Positions 1-10,523 are shown, numbered from the stretch's first letter. The stretch: 64,000 nucleotides of DNA from Bifidobacterium stellenboschense (GCF_000741785.1 NZ_JGZP01000005.1:1-64000); one strand, 5' to 3'. Numbers and translations are program-made. Notes: generated by a model not told the origin, from the letters alone.

Positions 1-345
1 GCATTGTTTCCTCCCGCTGGCGGGAGGTGGCGCGTAGCGCCGGAGGGTGGTCCGCGGGACCGGGCGGGCCGTCCGCGGACCGGCCGAGGTGGTCCACAGA
101 CCGTCCGAAGGTTCGGCCCGTTTCGTTACGTGAGACGGTCCGTTGTGTTACGGAATGTCGCATAAACGACACCGCGGCCGTCCGTAATCGTTTACGCCCC
201 TCGTATTTGTCGGTTTTCCGGGGTAGTGTGGGCTTCAGTGTCGCCGGAGGCATGCGTGGAGGATGTTCGTGCCCGCCGCCGAAGGCGTGAAGGTATATGG
301 AGACCGAGCAACTTAGAGATGAGAAGTTGAGAAGGGGCCGCGCGT
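1..345. other. Leader region upstream of the kinase gene
   Basis: No convincing gene is seen. The first 30 bases hold a REP-like hairpin. Positions 50-120 repeat the words GTCCGCGG and GACCG, giving local dyad symmetry. Positions 125-215 carry repeated TTACG/CGTAA words that could be protein-binding sites. A ribosome-binding stretch GAGAAGGGG (about 329-337) precedes the kinase start. An open frame at 27-290 is compositionally unlike the neighbouring genes and was not accepted. Confidence 0.5.
10..27. repeat. Partial REP-like hairpin
   Basis: Perfect inverted repeat CCTCCCGC-TG-GCGGGAGG. It matches the first hairpin of the dispersed REP family found many times between 30.8 and 59.4 kb, but the second hairpin and tail are absent here. 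Confidence 0.55.
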
Positions 346-2064
346 ATGGTGGCTGAAAACACGCTTGTCGGCAAGCGCTACCGCATCCTGACGCAGATCG
401 GCAAGGGCGGCATGTCGACCGTCTATCTGGCGTTGGATTCGTCGCTGAACAAGCAGTGGGCAATCAAGGAGATCAGGAACGTCTCCGACCCCGTCCAGCG
501 TGATCTGGTGATCAAGAGCCTCACGGTCGAGGCGAACATGATCAAGCGTTTCGATCATCCGGCGATTCCCCGCATCGTCGACCTGATCGAGGAGAAGGGC
601 TCGCTGTTCGTCGTCATGGACTTCGTCGAAGGCCAGACGCTGTCGAGCCTGCTCAAGAAGGAGGGCCCGCAGAAGGAGGAGGACGTCGTCGACTGGGGCA
701 TCCAGCTGTGCGACGTGCTCGACTACCTGCACCGCCGCAAGCCGCCGGTCGTGTTCCGCGACATGAAGCCGTCGAACGTGATGCTCACGCCGGACGGTTC
801 CGTCAAGCTCATCGACTTCGGCATCGCGTTGGAGATCGGCAAGGGCGAGCGTCCGCTCATCGGCGACAACCGTCAGCTCGGCACGCCGGGCTTCGGCGCT
901 CCCGAACAGTTCGATGAGAACGGCGTCGTCGACCAGCGCACCGACATTTACGCGCTCGGCGCGACCCTGTTCTACCTGCTCACCGGCTCGCACCCGCGCA
1001 AGAACGGCATCGTGCCGATCCGCCAGATCCGTCCGGAACTGAGCGAGGGTCTGGAGCGCGTGATCGCGAAGGCGACGCGCAAGGATCCGAACGAACGCTA
1101 CAACTCGTGCGCCGAGTTCGCGTACGCGCTGCGCCACTACGCGGAGGAGGACACCGCCCACCGCAACGCGCTGCTCACCAAGTGGCGCGGATTCCTCGGC
1201 ACGGCGATCGCCTCGGTCGTGTGCCTGGCGCTTTCCGGCGGCATGATGCTGCTGGCGAACCACGCGCAGAACACCGACTACGACTACTGGATGGCGCAGG
1301 GCGCGCAGAACTCCGACGACACTGCCGCGCAGGACGCCTACCTGAAGGCCATCGACATCAAGCCGGACAGCATCGAGCCGTACAAGAAGCTCATCGCCCG
1401 CTATACGGCCGACGGCAGCTTCTCCGACAAGGAGGAGCGCACGTACAACACGGCGATCACCACGCACGCCTCCGACCTGACGAAGGACGAGAACGCGTGG
1501 GCCGACCTGAGCTACGCGACCGGCCGCATGTACTGGTACTACTACTCCGGCTCGCGCATCAAGTCCGCCGGCGCCTCGTCCGACACCGACCCGCTGCGCT
1601 ACGCGCGCATCCGTGCCGCCTCGCAGTGGATGCACAACGCGGCCGGCGACAAGGGCTACAAGAACGCGGCCGTCGCGAAGATGTACGCCGACATCGCCGA
1701 CTTCAACACGCAGATCGTGCCGCTCATCAACGAGGGCAACGACGGCGGCAAGTACAAGCCGTACTTCACCAAGCTCAAGGATCTCGTCGGCTCCGCCGAT
1801 CAGGAGAACAACGACGTGATCCGCCTCGAGGCCTCGAACCTCGCGCTCGACGCGCTGCGCGTCTACCCGCGCAAGTTCCGCGCCGACGGCATCGGACAGC
1901 GTGACATGGCCGATCTGGCCCGCAAGGCCAACGATCTCGCCGTCAAGGTCGAGCCCACCACCGACGCGCAGGACAAGTCCAAGCAGGAGGCCGTCGAGGC
2001 CTATCAACCCACGATCGAAGCGATCAACAACGCCTTCGTCGATATCAAGGGAGATGCCAAGTGA
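346..2064 (+). CDS. Membrane Ser/Thr protein kinase
   Basis: Hanks-type kinase of 572 residues, probably phosphorylating partners of the adjacent secretion locus. The kinase domain covers about residues 9-270: glycine loop GKGGMSTV (19-26), catalytic Lys41 in WAIKE, catalytic loop FRDMKPSN (137-144), DFG at 157-159 and APE at 195-197. The HRD histidine is Phe, a substitution seen in some Gram-positive kinases, while Asp139 and Lys141 remain, so activity is expected. One transmembrane helix (about 283-305) precedes a 265-residue outer region with TPR-like helical segments. The layout (kinase fold, one helix, helical outer domain) recalls EssB/YukC of T7SSb, where the kinase is dead; equating the two is inference only. 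The stop overlaps the next GTG start by four bases, so the two genes are translationally coupled. Confidence 0.93.
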   Translation: MVAENTLVGKRYRILTQIGKGGMSTVYLALDSSLNKQWAIKEIRNVSDPVQRDLVIKSLTVEANMIKRFDHPAIPRIVDLIEEKGSLFVVMDFVEGQTLSSLLKKEGPQKEEDVVDWGIQLCDVLDYLHRRKPPVVFRDMKPSNVMLTPDGSVKLIDFGIALEIGKGERPLIGDNRQLGTPGFGAPEQFDENGVVDQRTDIYALGATLFYLLTGSHPRKNGIVPIRQIRPELSEGLERVIAKATRKDPNERYNSCAEFAYALRHYAEEDTAHRNALLTKWRGFLGTAIASVVCLALSGGMMLLANHAQNTDYDYWMAQGAQNSDDTAAQDAYLKAIDIKPDSIEPYKKLIARYTADGSFSDKEERTYNTAITTHASDLTKDENAWADLSYATGRMYWYYYSGSRIKSAGASSDTDPLRYARIRAASQWMHNAAGDKGYKNAAVAKMYADIADFNTQIVPLINEGNDGGKYKPYFTKLKDLVGSADQENNDVIRLEASNLALDALRVYPRKFRADGIGQRDMADLARKANDLAVKVEPTTDAQDKSKQEAVEAYQPTIEAINNAFVDIKGDAK

Positions 2065-2825
2065 ACGCCGATACCTTCAGGACCCTAGCGGTCGTCTTCC
2101 TCGCGCTGGCCATCGTGCTGGCGGTCGTCGCGGTCGTGCTGTACCGCGTGTTCGACATCCGCGCCGTGCGTGACGCGCTGAGCGGCCGCACCGCCGCCCG
2201 CGAGATCGCGGACCTCCGGCACGTGCGCCGCGGCCAGTGGCAGCACGCCGACGAGTTCGCGCGCATCGGCAAGCGCGGCGCGAAGCGCGGCTCCGCGTCC
2301 GACGGCAGCACCGGCACCGGTTCGACCGGCACCGGCACCGGTTCGAGCGACATCGAGTTCCGTCCGGTCACCGGCACGGGCTCCGGCTCGTTCCCGACGA
2401 ACCCGGGCGAGACGCGCGAATCGCAGGAGCCGCATGACGAGACGCGTGCCGGCGCGGGCGCGAAGGTCGCCCCGCAGGCCGCCTCCGCCGCGGCCGGCAA
2501 GCACGCGCACGGCGGTGCGGCCAAGCCCGCCGGCAAGTCCGGCAAGACGCGCGGCACGTCCGCGCCCAAGTCCAGGTCCCAGGCCGACGAGCCGTCCCCG
2601 ATCGCGGACGACGGCGAATCCACCGTGCTCGGCTCCCGCGCCAAGCTCGATGCGCCGAACTTGGACGATCATTTCGTGGAGATCCCGGTCGCCATGGCGT
2701 CGGCCGCCGAACTCGCCGACGAGGGGGAGACCTCGCTCATGCAGTTCCGCAAGACCGACCAGCACGCGACCGACGACGATGATGAATCCCGCACCATTCT
2801 GGTACGTGGAGGGAAGAACAAGTGA
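2061..2825 (+). CDS. Single-pass membrane protein with TxL phospho-motifs
   Basis: Unrecognised protein of 254 residues. A helix at about 7-30 anchors it in the membrane. It is followed by a basic stretch, a Gly/Ser/Thr repeat region (about 82-110) and an Ala/Lys-rich linker. Three acidic motifs with a Thr stand out near the C terminus: DGESTVL (184-190), DEGETSLM (220-227) and DDDDESRTILV (238-248). They resemble kinase sites that feed FHA domains, such as the ETTS motif of mycobacterial GarA. With the kinase immediately upstream and two FHA proteins in the locus, it is plausibly a phosphorylated docking protein; this is inference. The GTG start overlaps the kinase stop (GTGA), and the stop overlaps the start of the giant surface protein. 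Confidence 0.75.
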   Translation: MNADTFRTLAVVFLALAIVLAVVAVVLYRVFDIRAVRDALSGRTAAREIADLRHVRRGQWQHADEFARIGKRGAKRGSASDGSTGTGSTGTGTGSSDIEFRPVTGTGSGSFPTNPGETRESQEPHDETRAGAGAKVAPQAASAAAGKHAHGGAAKPAGKSGKTRGTSAPKSRSQADEPSPIADDGESTVLGSRAKLDAPNLDDHFVEIPVAMASAAELADEGETSLMQFRKTDQHATDDDDESRTILVRGGKNK

Positions 2826-5800
2826 TGAATCCGAATACCGAACATTCCACCGGCCCGAAGAAGGCCAGTAGCACGCTGTGGAAGGCGTTGCTCGGCGGCG
2901 TCGTGTCCATCGCGATGATCGCCAGCACGAACGCCGTGGTCGCCTACGCGAACCCGGCGAGCACGAACGGCGACGCCACCACGTCCCAGACGCCCGCCGA
3001 CGGCACGAACACCGGCGACACCGGCAAGACCGACGGTACCGGCAACACCGGTACGAACGGCACGAGCGGTACCGGCGACAATACGCAGAGCGGTACGAAC
3101 GGCACCGGCGACGGCACGCAGAACGGTTCCGACGGCACGAACGCCGGTGGCAGCACCGGTTCCGGCGACGGCAACACCGGCACCGGCTCCGGCGATGCCG
3201 CGAGCGTGGCCGCGCCGAGCGCCGCCACGCTCGACGGTTCCGCCTACACCGCCACGTTCAAGGAGAAGGACGCCAACAACAAGGATCAGGACGTCACCTA
3301 TGATCTGGTGAACGGCGACGGCTGGTCCGTGAAGATCACGGCCGCCGGCGCCGCTCAGGTGCAGGTGTCCGGCTGGTACAGCCTCGACGGCACGGCCGCC
3401 TGCGCCACCGCGCAGGAGCAGGGCGATACCACGAAGTGCGCGCAGATTCCCGCCGACAAGGGCATCGTCGCCAACCCGGACGCCAACGGCGTGTTTACGT
3501 TCACGCCCGGCGATGGCGTCTACAGCCTTGCCTCCCTGAACGTTCAGGCGTTCGACGCGAGCGGCAAGACGTCCGCCACCGTCAACCTCGGCGAGCTCGC
3601 CGGCAAGACGACCGGCTCCACGCTGAAGAACGTCGCCAAGCTCGTCGTCGACACCGATGCCAGCAAGGCCACCACGCTCACCGCCGATACGACGCCGGTG
3701 AAGAACGGCAACACCCTGTCCAAGAAGGTGAACTCGTTCACCATCGCCAACGCCAACCCGCTGTTCGCCCAGCGCATGCGCATCCTCGCCGCGCAGAACC
3801 CGAAGCCGCAGCTGCTGACCGTCGGGTCCACGAACTTCGGCGACGCCGCGGAAGCGCAGACCAAGGACGGCAAGTACTCCCTGACCATCGACGCCGCGGC
3901 CGCCGGTAAAGACGCGTTCGCCAAGGACGCCTCCTACACGGTGGCGCTGAACGGCACCGCGCTCGGCGCCGGTGCGGCGCAGTCCTCCGCGACGTTCACC
4001 ATCGACAATGACAAGCCCGTCAAGCCTGCCAAGCTCGGCATCGCCCTCGCCGCCAACGAGACGGTGCTCAAGGACGACGCGAACGAATGGCTGGTGACCG
4101 GTGACCACGCGCTCACCATCACCCCCGCCGACGACACCGCCGGCGTCTCCGCCGTGACCATCCTCGACAAGGACGGCAAGAAGGTAACCGACCTCGCGGC
4201 CGACACCGACGGCACCTACCATTGGACGCTCGCCGCCGATGCGACCTACGACCTGAGCAAGTACCAGGTCACCGTCACCGACAACGCCGGACTGGTCTCC
4301 GACCCGGTCGCGCTCGACACGATCACCCGCGCCGACGGCTTCAACGCCGCCAAGGTGATCGTCGCCACCGCCGATGCCGAGAAGAGCAAGATCGCGTTCG
4401 GCGTGACCGGCGACCTCAAGAAGGGCGGCACCTACAACTCCATCAGCGGCATCACCCTGTCCAACAAGAACGATCAGTACTTCGCCAAGCGCGTCGAACT
4501 GATGAAGACGCAGATGGGCAACAACGCCCTCGTCGAGGTCGTCGACGCGAACGGCGACGTCAAGGGCAGCTACACCGCGGCAAACCTTCAGAAGAAGAAC
4601 AACAACGAGTTCGAACTCACGTTCGATCAGGAACTCAAGCTCGGCAAGTACTCGCTCCGTCTCACCAATGAGGCCATCACGTACCTGAACAACGTCAATC
4701 CGAACGCCATCAACGATCTCACCGTTGACGACGTCGCGCCGACCATCAGCAAGGTGACGCTGTCGACGGATGCGGACAGCACCCAGCAGCTGGACGGCAA
4801 GGTGCTCTACGCGAACGCGACGCAGTCCGCCCCGCAGATCGTCGTCGATACCACCGATGACGTCAGCGGCGTGGCCAAGGTCGTTGTGAACGCGCAGTTC
4901 AGCAAGCTCAACGCGGACGGCACGCTCGGCAACGCGGAGAACAAGGCCATCGAAGCCACGCAGCAGACGGACGGCAGCTGGGTCGCCACACTCAACGAGC
5001 AGGGCGCCTACGATTTCACCAATGCGACCGTCGAATCCACCGACAACGCCGAGAACACGGCTCCCTTCGAGTTCAAGACCGCGGCCGCCGGCACGCTGGA
5101 CTTCGGCGACACCACGCTGTACGTCTCCACCTCCGCCAACAAGGACTCGGACTTCACCGCTTCCGTCGCCATCGATCCGGACGCCGCCGAGACCAACAAG
5201 GTCACCGCCGTGAAGCTCGAATCCACCTCCCCGTGGTTCAAGCAGATCGTCGCGAACCTGCCGAAGGACCAGAATGGCAACGTCATCGTCGCCAACGGCG
5301 TCTCCGATACCGGTGCCTCGTACACGTTGACCGCGGGCGCCGCCACCGGCAAGGACGGCAAGTTCTCGCTGGCCCTCGGCACCACCGCGTTCGACGGTCT
5401 CGCCGCAGCGCAGAAGAACGGCAACCACACGATCACGATCGCCACGCCGTTCACCGGCAACGTCAAGACGTTCCTGTTCGATGACACCGCGGCCACCGTC
5501 ACCGGCTTCGAATACCGCAACAACGGTGCCGAGGATTCCGTTGATGATGGAGACCTCAGCACCGGTGACGGCGACGTCAAGCGTGAACTCGTGTTCACCG
5601 CGAAGGATTTGCTGCCCGACGGCAGCGACGGTACCGGCAAGACCGCCGGCGTGAAGCAGGTCACCGCCACGATCGGCTCCGGCGATGCCCAGGCGCTCGT
5701 CGACAACGGTGACGGCACCTACACGCTGACGCTCGACAAGCCCGGCACCTACGTGCTGTCCGACATCAAGATCGCCGTCGAAGACCAGACCGGCAACGTG

Positions 5801-8800
5801 ACCCCGTCCAAGTCCGTCGCCGACCTCGTCAAGCAGCTGGATGCGAACGGCCCACTCAAGGACGTCACCTCCATCACCATCGCTGATGCCGAAGCCGACG
5901 CGAAGGTCGCCACCACGCTGCTGGTGAACGGCAAGGAGTATGACGTCGCCGCCGACAAGGCCATCTACCTCAAGGGCGACAAGACCCCGACCATCCAGAT
6001 CAAGGTGAGCGGCAACAAGAACTTCACCAAGCGCTGGAATGCCGCGAACAAGACCAACATTCCGGTCCTCACCAGCACGCTGGCCGCGAACGCCGACGCC
6101 AAGAACTATGGCTCGGTCGTGCTTGACTCCTATGTCAAGAGCGGTGACGACTACATCATCACGCTGAAGCCCGCCGCCAACGCCAAGGACCTCATGTCCG
6201 CCACGGACAACGGCCTGTACACGGTGAGCCTCAACACCACCAAGCTCAACACGAACAAGGCCATGCGCCAGCTGCTCGGCAAGCGTGTCAACGGCAGGTA
6301 CTCCGTCGCCGACAAGTCCTTCTCCCTCGGCGTCGACAACGTCGAACCGTCGATCACCGCGCTCAAGTACACGGCCGGCAAGAACGATCTGACCGGCACC
6401 GTGAACGGCGAGGAGCACGTGCTCGCCAACAGCTCGCGTGAGATCTCCTTCTCCGCCCATGACCTGTTCGCCGCGCTCAAGCAGGGCGACAAGGGCGGTC
6501 AGACCAAGGACGACGCCAACGTCGCCGGCCTGCTCAACGTCACCGCCAAGGTGACCGTCGAAGGCTTCGACGGCAAGTCCAAGACCGAAGACCTGAAGCT
6601 CCAGGGCGGCAACGGCACCTACACCGCCAAGCTCGGCGACAACGGCGACGGCATCTACAAGCTGTCCGACGTGAAGATCACCGTGTCCGACAACGCGAAG
6701 AAGTTCACCAACGACAACGACATCACCACCAGCGCGAACGCCAACTCGCAGACGCTGACCCTCGCCCAGATCAAGAAGCAGCTCGGCGTCACCGACATCC
6801 CCGACCAGCTGGCCGTCAGCCAGTCCAACGGCACCGCCGAGACGCTCGTCAACGGCAAGTCGGTCAAGGAGAATGGCCAGTACTACACGAAGGACATCGA
6901 ATCCGTCACCATCAAGGTGAAGGACGATCCGGCCTTCGCGTTCCGCACCGCCATCCTCAAGGCCAAGTACGGCAAGACGAACGTGTTCGACGGCAGCTCG
7001 GTGCAGTACTCCACCAAGAACGAGAACGGCCTGAGCGCCACCATCGGCGACGCCGACATCGACACGACGGCCGCCACGCTCACGTGGAAGGGCGCCAAGC
7101 TGAACAAGCTGTTCGTCCCGCTCGCCAAGCAGATCGCCGCGGGCAAGACCCAGACCAACGGCAACTACACGATCAAGGCCCCGCTTACGGACGGCGCCGT
7201 CGTGCTCCTCGCCTCCCCGAAGGACGTGAAGTTCACGCTCGACGAGGTCGCCCCCGAGATCTCGAAGATCTCCGGTGCCGAAGGCGTGGAAGGCACGTCC
7301 CTCGTCAAGGGGTACACCGTCAAGGGCAAGTCCTACGACGTGTACGCGGCCGCCGGCAATCAGCAGATCAAGCTGTACGTCAAGGATCTCCTGCCGGAAG
7401 GCCAGTCCGCCAAGAACGTGCGTGACGACGACAACGTCAAGAACGAGGTCGGCACCTCCGGCATCGACGACCGGTCGGTGACGTTCTCCGTGCCCGCCCC
7501 GGTCGACCTTGAAGGCAAGGAAATCGGCAAGGCCGTCACCGACAAGAAGGCCGACGACTACGACCCCGCTAAGGGCGTCTTCACCATCACGCTCGATCAG
7601 GAAGGCTTCTACGACCTGAACGACATCACGGTGAACGTCAAGGACGTCGCCGGCAACGAGCGCAAGACCGCCTCCATCCTCAGCGCCCCGGTGAAGGACA
7701 AGATCAACTACACCGCCATCGTCGCCGACGTGAACGACGACAACAGCGCGAAGCTGATCGTCGACGACGTCAAAGGCAACCCGGAGTCGCGTGAACCCGG
7801 CTACTACTACCGCGGCAAGACGCGCGCCACCTACGAGATCACCGACAAGTGGTTCCCGCTGTACCAGAAGCTGACCAAGCTGCACACCAACGTGCTCGCC
7901 GGCAGCACCGGCGACACCGCGCCCCAGGACCCGAACACCGGCGTGACCGATGTCAAGGAACTCAAGGTCACTGACGGCACGTGGAAGCAGAACGGCTACA
8001 CGTGGACGCTCGCCGACCAGCCGGTGGAGCTCAAGGGCAACAACGACGAAGTCGAAGGCAAGTATCATTTGAACCTCACCTACAACGGTCTGCGTCCGGA
8101 ACAGAAGAACGCCAACAAGGACTTCGTCATGGACTGGACCGCTCCGAAGCTCGGCAACCTCACCTCCTCGGTGACCAGCCCCGCCAAGTGGAACTGGATC
8201 TTCGCGACCACCGGCGTGACCGTCACGCTCGACGGCGTCAACGACCCGATCTCCGGCATCTGCTCCGCCACCGCGACCAACAGCCCGGATACCCACGACT
8301 GCGCCAGCAAGGGCGAGGAGAGCGTCGCGTTCTCGCAGCTCGGCTTCGACAAGTGGATTTCCGACGTCAGCGAGCATCCGGCCCCGGCCGCCGTCTACGC
8401 GGGCACCACCGCCGCCGGTTCGATCAGCTTCAGCTTCGACGGCGACAGCCAGCGTCTCACGCTCGGCAACACCTCGATCGCCCTCACCGATGCGGCCGGC
8501 AACCCGGTCGACACCGGCGCGCTCAACAAGTACGAGGGCGTGAACGGCGACAAGGCCGCCAACAACGTGAAGGGCGTCGAAGGCATCGCCATCGACACGG
8601 TCGCGCCGACGATCTCCATCGCGTACGACAACAACGACGTGCGCAACGGCAAGTACTACAAGGCGCACCGTACCGGCACCGTCACGCTCGTCGAATCGAA
8701 CTTCGACTTCTCGTTGAAGAACGAGCCGGCGCGCGTAATCGTCACCACCACGGTCGACGGGGAGAAGCGCACCTACGGCGTCGCCTCCTTCAGCAACCCG

Positions 8801-10396
8801 AGCGGCGACAGGAAGACCTACGTCGCCACGTTCAAGGCCGACAAGGACGGCGACTGGACGGTCGACGCCTCCTACACGGATCCGGGCGACCACGCCTCCA
8901 ACGTGATCCACGAGGAGTTCACGGTCGATACGGTCGCCCCGAAGCTGACCCTCACGTTCGACAACAACAACGTTAAGAACGGCATGTACTACTCGGCCGA
9001 CCGCAACGCCACCGTGCGCGAGGTGGAGCGCAACTTCTCCGAATCCGAGTCGGTGATCACCACCACCGCGAAGGACGACAACAAGGCCGACCAGCCCGCT
9101 CCGGGCGCGTCCGGCTGGGTCCGCACGGGCGGTGAGCGCGAGTCCACCGAGTGGACGAACCACGTCGCCTTCACCGGTGAGCTCCACTACACGATCAAGG
9201 CGACCGCGACCGATCTCGCCGGCAACGTGGCGCAGGAGGTCAGCGAGCCCGAGTTCGTGATCGACAAGACCAAGCCGTCCATCAAGATCGACCGCGTGGA
9301 GGACAAGACCGCGTACGCGGGCACCGTCGCGCCGCTCATCACCACGGACGACACGAACATCGACATGAGCAAGGTCAAGTGGACCCTCAAGGGTGCCCAC
9401 CGCGGCGAACTGAAGGACAAGAAGCTCCCGCAGTCCACCACGAAGGACACGGACAACTCGCAGGTCGTCGACTTCGCCGACTTCGAACGCAAGGTCGACA
9501 TCGACGACGTGTACACGCTGACCGCCGAAGCCACCGACATGGCCGGCAACACGTACAAGACGCAGAAGACGTTCTCCGCGAACCGCTTCGGCTCCACGTA
9601 CGTGTTCACCGCGGGCACGCAGAACCTGCGTGGCGCCTTCATCAAGAAGTCGCAGCCCGTCACCGTCAGCGAGATCAACGTGTCCGGCCTCGACCAGGGC
9701 AAGTCGCACGTGGTCGTCGCCAAGGACGCCTCCGCCAAGCAGCTCGCCGACAAGGACTTCACGATGAAGACCACCGACGACAAGGGCTGGAGCCGCACCG
9801 AGTACACGATCCCCGCGAAGCAGTTCAACGAGGACGGCTACTACCGCGTGCAGCTCACCTCCGAGGACAAGGCCGGCAACCTGTCGCAGAACACGATGGA
9901 GAAGAAGGACGAGGACCGCAAGTCCAACGCGGAGGTCAACTTCGCGCTCGACACGACCGCCCCGACCTCCGCCGCGCTCGGCGTGACCTCTGGCAACGTC
10001 TACCTCGACCAGAACGGCCGCAACGTGGGCATCGACGCGAAGGACAACCTGCAGGTCGCCTCCGCCGAGATCGCCGTGGACGGCGAGACGCAGGCCACGT
10101 GGAACGGCAACACGCTCCTCAAGAGCACGCCGACGTTCCGTCTGCCCGCCGACGGCGCCCGTCACGAGATCACCGTGACCACCGTCGACAAGGCCGGCAA
10201 CCAGTCGACCGCCGTCTACGACAACATCACGATCGCCTCCAACTGGTGGCAGTACGCGATGAGCACCGCCTGGATCCGCAATACGATCATCTTCGGCGTG
10301 ATCATCGTGATCGCCGCGATCGCCGGTGCGATCGTCGCGATCAGTCGCAGAAGGAAGTCACTCGCCTACCGCAACAACCCGTTCGATAGGGAGTAA
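2822..10396 (+). CDS. Giant Ig-like repeat membrane-anchored surface protein
   Basis: Protein of 2524 residues, exported and membrane-anchored. The N terminus has a basic segment and hydrophobic core (about residues 15-45) typical of a signal peptide or anchor. A Thr/Gly/Asn/Asp low-complexity linker (about 50-125) follows. Tandem beta-sandwich modules fill the rest, each closing with a D-x-x-A-P-x-I or similar junction: DDVAPTISKV, DNVEPSITAL, DEVAPEISKI, DTVAPTISIA, DTVAPKLTLT, DKTKPSIKID and DTTAPTSAAL. The last 50 residues carry one transmembrane helix and a basic tail ending NNPFDRE. There is no LPxTG motif, so sortase anchoring is unlikely. Translation may start at GTG 2822 or ATG 2825; GGAGGGAAG at 2808-2816 serves both. 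The gene is coupled to the kinase unit. It may be the cell-wall-spanning part of the secretion apparatus (an EsaA-like role) or an adhesin. Confidence 0.88.
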   Translation: MMNPNTEHSTGPKKASSTLWKALLGGVVSIAMIASTNAVVAYANPASTNGDATTSQTPADGTNTGDTGKTDGTGNTGTNGTSGTGDNTQSGTNGTGDGTQNGSDGTNAGGSTGSGDGNTGTGSGDAASVAAPSAATLDGSAYTATFKEKDANNKDQDVTYDLVNGDGWSVKITAAGAAQVQVSGWYSLDGTAACATAQEQGDTTKCAQIPADKGIVANPDANGVFTFTPGDGVYSLASLNVQAFDASGKTSATVNLGELAGKTTGSTLKNVAKLVVDTDASKATTLTADTTPVKNGNTLSKKVNSFTIANANPLFAQRMRILAAQNPKPQLLTVGSTNFGDAAEAQTKDGKYSLTIDAAAAGKDAFAKDASYTVALNGTALGAGAAQSSATFTIDNDKPVKPAKLGIALAANETVLKDDANEWLVTGDHALTITPADDTAGVSAVTILDKDGKKVTDLAADTDGTYHWTLAADATYDLSKYQVTVTDNAGLVSDPVALDTITRADGFNAAKVIVATADAEKSKIAFGVTGDLKKGGTYNSISGITLSNKNDQYFAKRVELMKTQMGNNALVEVVDANGDVKGSYTAANLQKKNNNEFELTFDQELKLGKYSLRLTNEAITYLNNVNPNAINDLTVDDVAPTISKVTLSTDADSTQQLDGKVLYANATQSAPQIVVDTTDDVSGVAKVVVNAQFSKLNADGTLGNAENKAIEATQQTDGSWVATLNEQGAYDFTNATVESTDNAENTAPFEFKTAAAGTLDFGDTTLYVSTSANKDSDFTASVAIDPDAAETNKVTAVKLESTSPWFKQIVANLPKDQNGNVIVANGVSDTGASYTLTAGAATGKDGKFSLALGTTAFDGLAAAQKNGNHTITIATPFTGNVKTFLFDDTAATVTGFEYRNNGAEDSVDDGDLSTGDGDVKRELVFTAKDLLPDGSDGTGKTAGVKQVTATIGSGDAQALVDNGDGTYTLTLDKPGTYVLSDIKIAVEDQTGNVTPSKSVADLVKQLDANGPLKDVTSITIADAEADAKVATTLLVNGKEYDVAADKAIYLKGDKTPTIQIKVSGNKNFTKRWNAANKTNIPVLTSTLAANADAKNYGSVVLDSYVKSGDDYIITLKPAANAKDLMSATDNGLYTVSLNTTKLNTNKAMRQLLGKRVNGRYSVADKSFSLGVDNVEPSITALKYTAGKNDLTGTVNGEEHVLANSSREISFSAHDLFAALKQGDKGGQTKDDANVAGLLNVTAKVTVEGFDGKSKTEDLKLQGGNGTYTAKLGDNGDGIYKLSDVKITVSDNAKKFTNDNDITTSANANSQTLTLAQIKKQLGVTDIPDQLAVSQSNGTAETLVNGKSVKENGQYYTKDIESVTIKVKDDPAFAFRTAILKAKYGKTNVFDGSSVQYSTKNENGLSATIGDADIDTTAATLTWKGAKLNKLFVPLAKQIAAGKTQTNGNYTIKAPLTDGAVVLLASPKDVKFTLDEVAPEISKISGAEGVEGTSLVKGYTVKGKSYDVYAAAGNQQIKLYVKDLLPEGQSAKNVRDDDNVKNEVGTSGIDDRSVTFSVPAPVDLEGKEIGKAVTDKKADDYDPAKGVFTITLDQEGFYDLNDITVNVKDVAGNERKTASILSAPVKDKINYTAIVADVNDDNSAKLIVDDVKGNPESREPGYYYRGKTRATYEITDKWFPLYQKLTKLHTNVLAGSTGDTAPQDPNTGVTDVKELKVTDGTWKQNGYTWTLADQPVELKGNNDEVEGKYHLNLTYNGLRPEQKNANKDFVMDWTAPKLGNLTSSVTSPAKWNWIFATTGVTVTLDGVNDPISGICSATATNSPDTHDCASKGEESVAFSQLGFDKWISDVSEHPAPAAVYAGTTAAGSISFSFDGDSQRLTLGNTSIALTDAAGNPVDTGALNKYEGVNGDKAANNVKGVEGIAIDTVAPTISIAYDNNDVRNGKYYKAHRTGTVTLVESNFDFSLKNEPARVIVTTTVDGEKRTYGVASFSNPSGDRKTYVATFKADKDGDWTVDASYTDPGDHASNVIHEEFTVDTVAPKLTLTFDNNNVKNGMYYSADRNATVREVERNFSESESVITTTAKDDNKADQPAPGASGWVRTGGERESTEWTNHVAFTGELHYTIKATATDLAGNVAQEVSEPEFVIDKTKPSIKIDRVEDKTAYAGTVAPLITTDDTNIDMSKVKWTLKGAHRGELKDKKLPQSTTKDTDNSQVVDFADFERKVDIDDVYTLTAEATDMAGNTYKTQKTFSANRFGSTYVFTAGTQNLRGAFIKKSQPVTVSEINVSGLDQGKSHVVVAKDASAKQLADKDFTMKTTDDKGWSRTEYTIPAKQFNEDGYYRVQLTSEDKAGNLSQNTMEKKDEDRKSNAEVNFALDTTAPTSAALGVTSGNVYLDQNGRNVGIDAKDNLQVASAEIAVDGETQATWNGNTLLKSTPTFRLPADGARHEITVTTVDKAGNQSTAVYDNITIASNWWQYAMSTAWIRNTIIFGVIIVIAAIAGAIVAISRRRKSLAYRNNPFDRE

Positions 10397-10401
10397 CCGC
10401 A

Positions 10402-10440
10402 ACACGGCCGGGCACGTCCGCAAGGACGGCCCGGCCGTGT
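10402..10440 (+). terminator. Strong stem-loop after the giant surface gene
   Basis: A 12-bp stem (10402-10413 with 10429-10440) continues, after one unpaired A, into a 5-bp CGTCC/GGACG stem with a GCAA loop. There is no T-run after it, so it may protect or attenuate mRNA rather than terminate. Confidence 0.6.
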
Positions 10441-10523
10441 GCGTACAACAGGATTTCCGGCCGTACGCCCGTGCGGCCGGAGGAATCGTCGCAGCAATGT
10501 GGCGCGAACGAAAGGAGCCAACG

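Noticed and set aside
27-290. A short plus-strand frame before the kinase
   Set aside because: Arg/Pro/Trp-rich composition, no ribosome-binding site, and it starts in a REP-like hairpin.
346-2064. Calling the kinase EssB
   Set aside because: The layout is similar, but all catalytic residues are present and sequence similarity cannot be judged by eye; left as a membrane kinase.
2669-10165. A 2498-codon open frame on the minus strand opposite the giant surface gene
   Set aside because: It is the mirror of a gene with almost only G/C third positions. Its product is a Val/Arg/Gly/Asp-rich mixture without domains, and the plus-strand product has clear Ig-like signatures.
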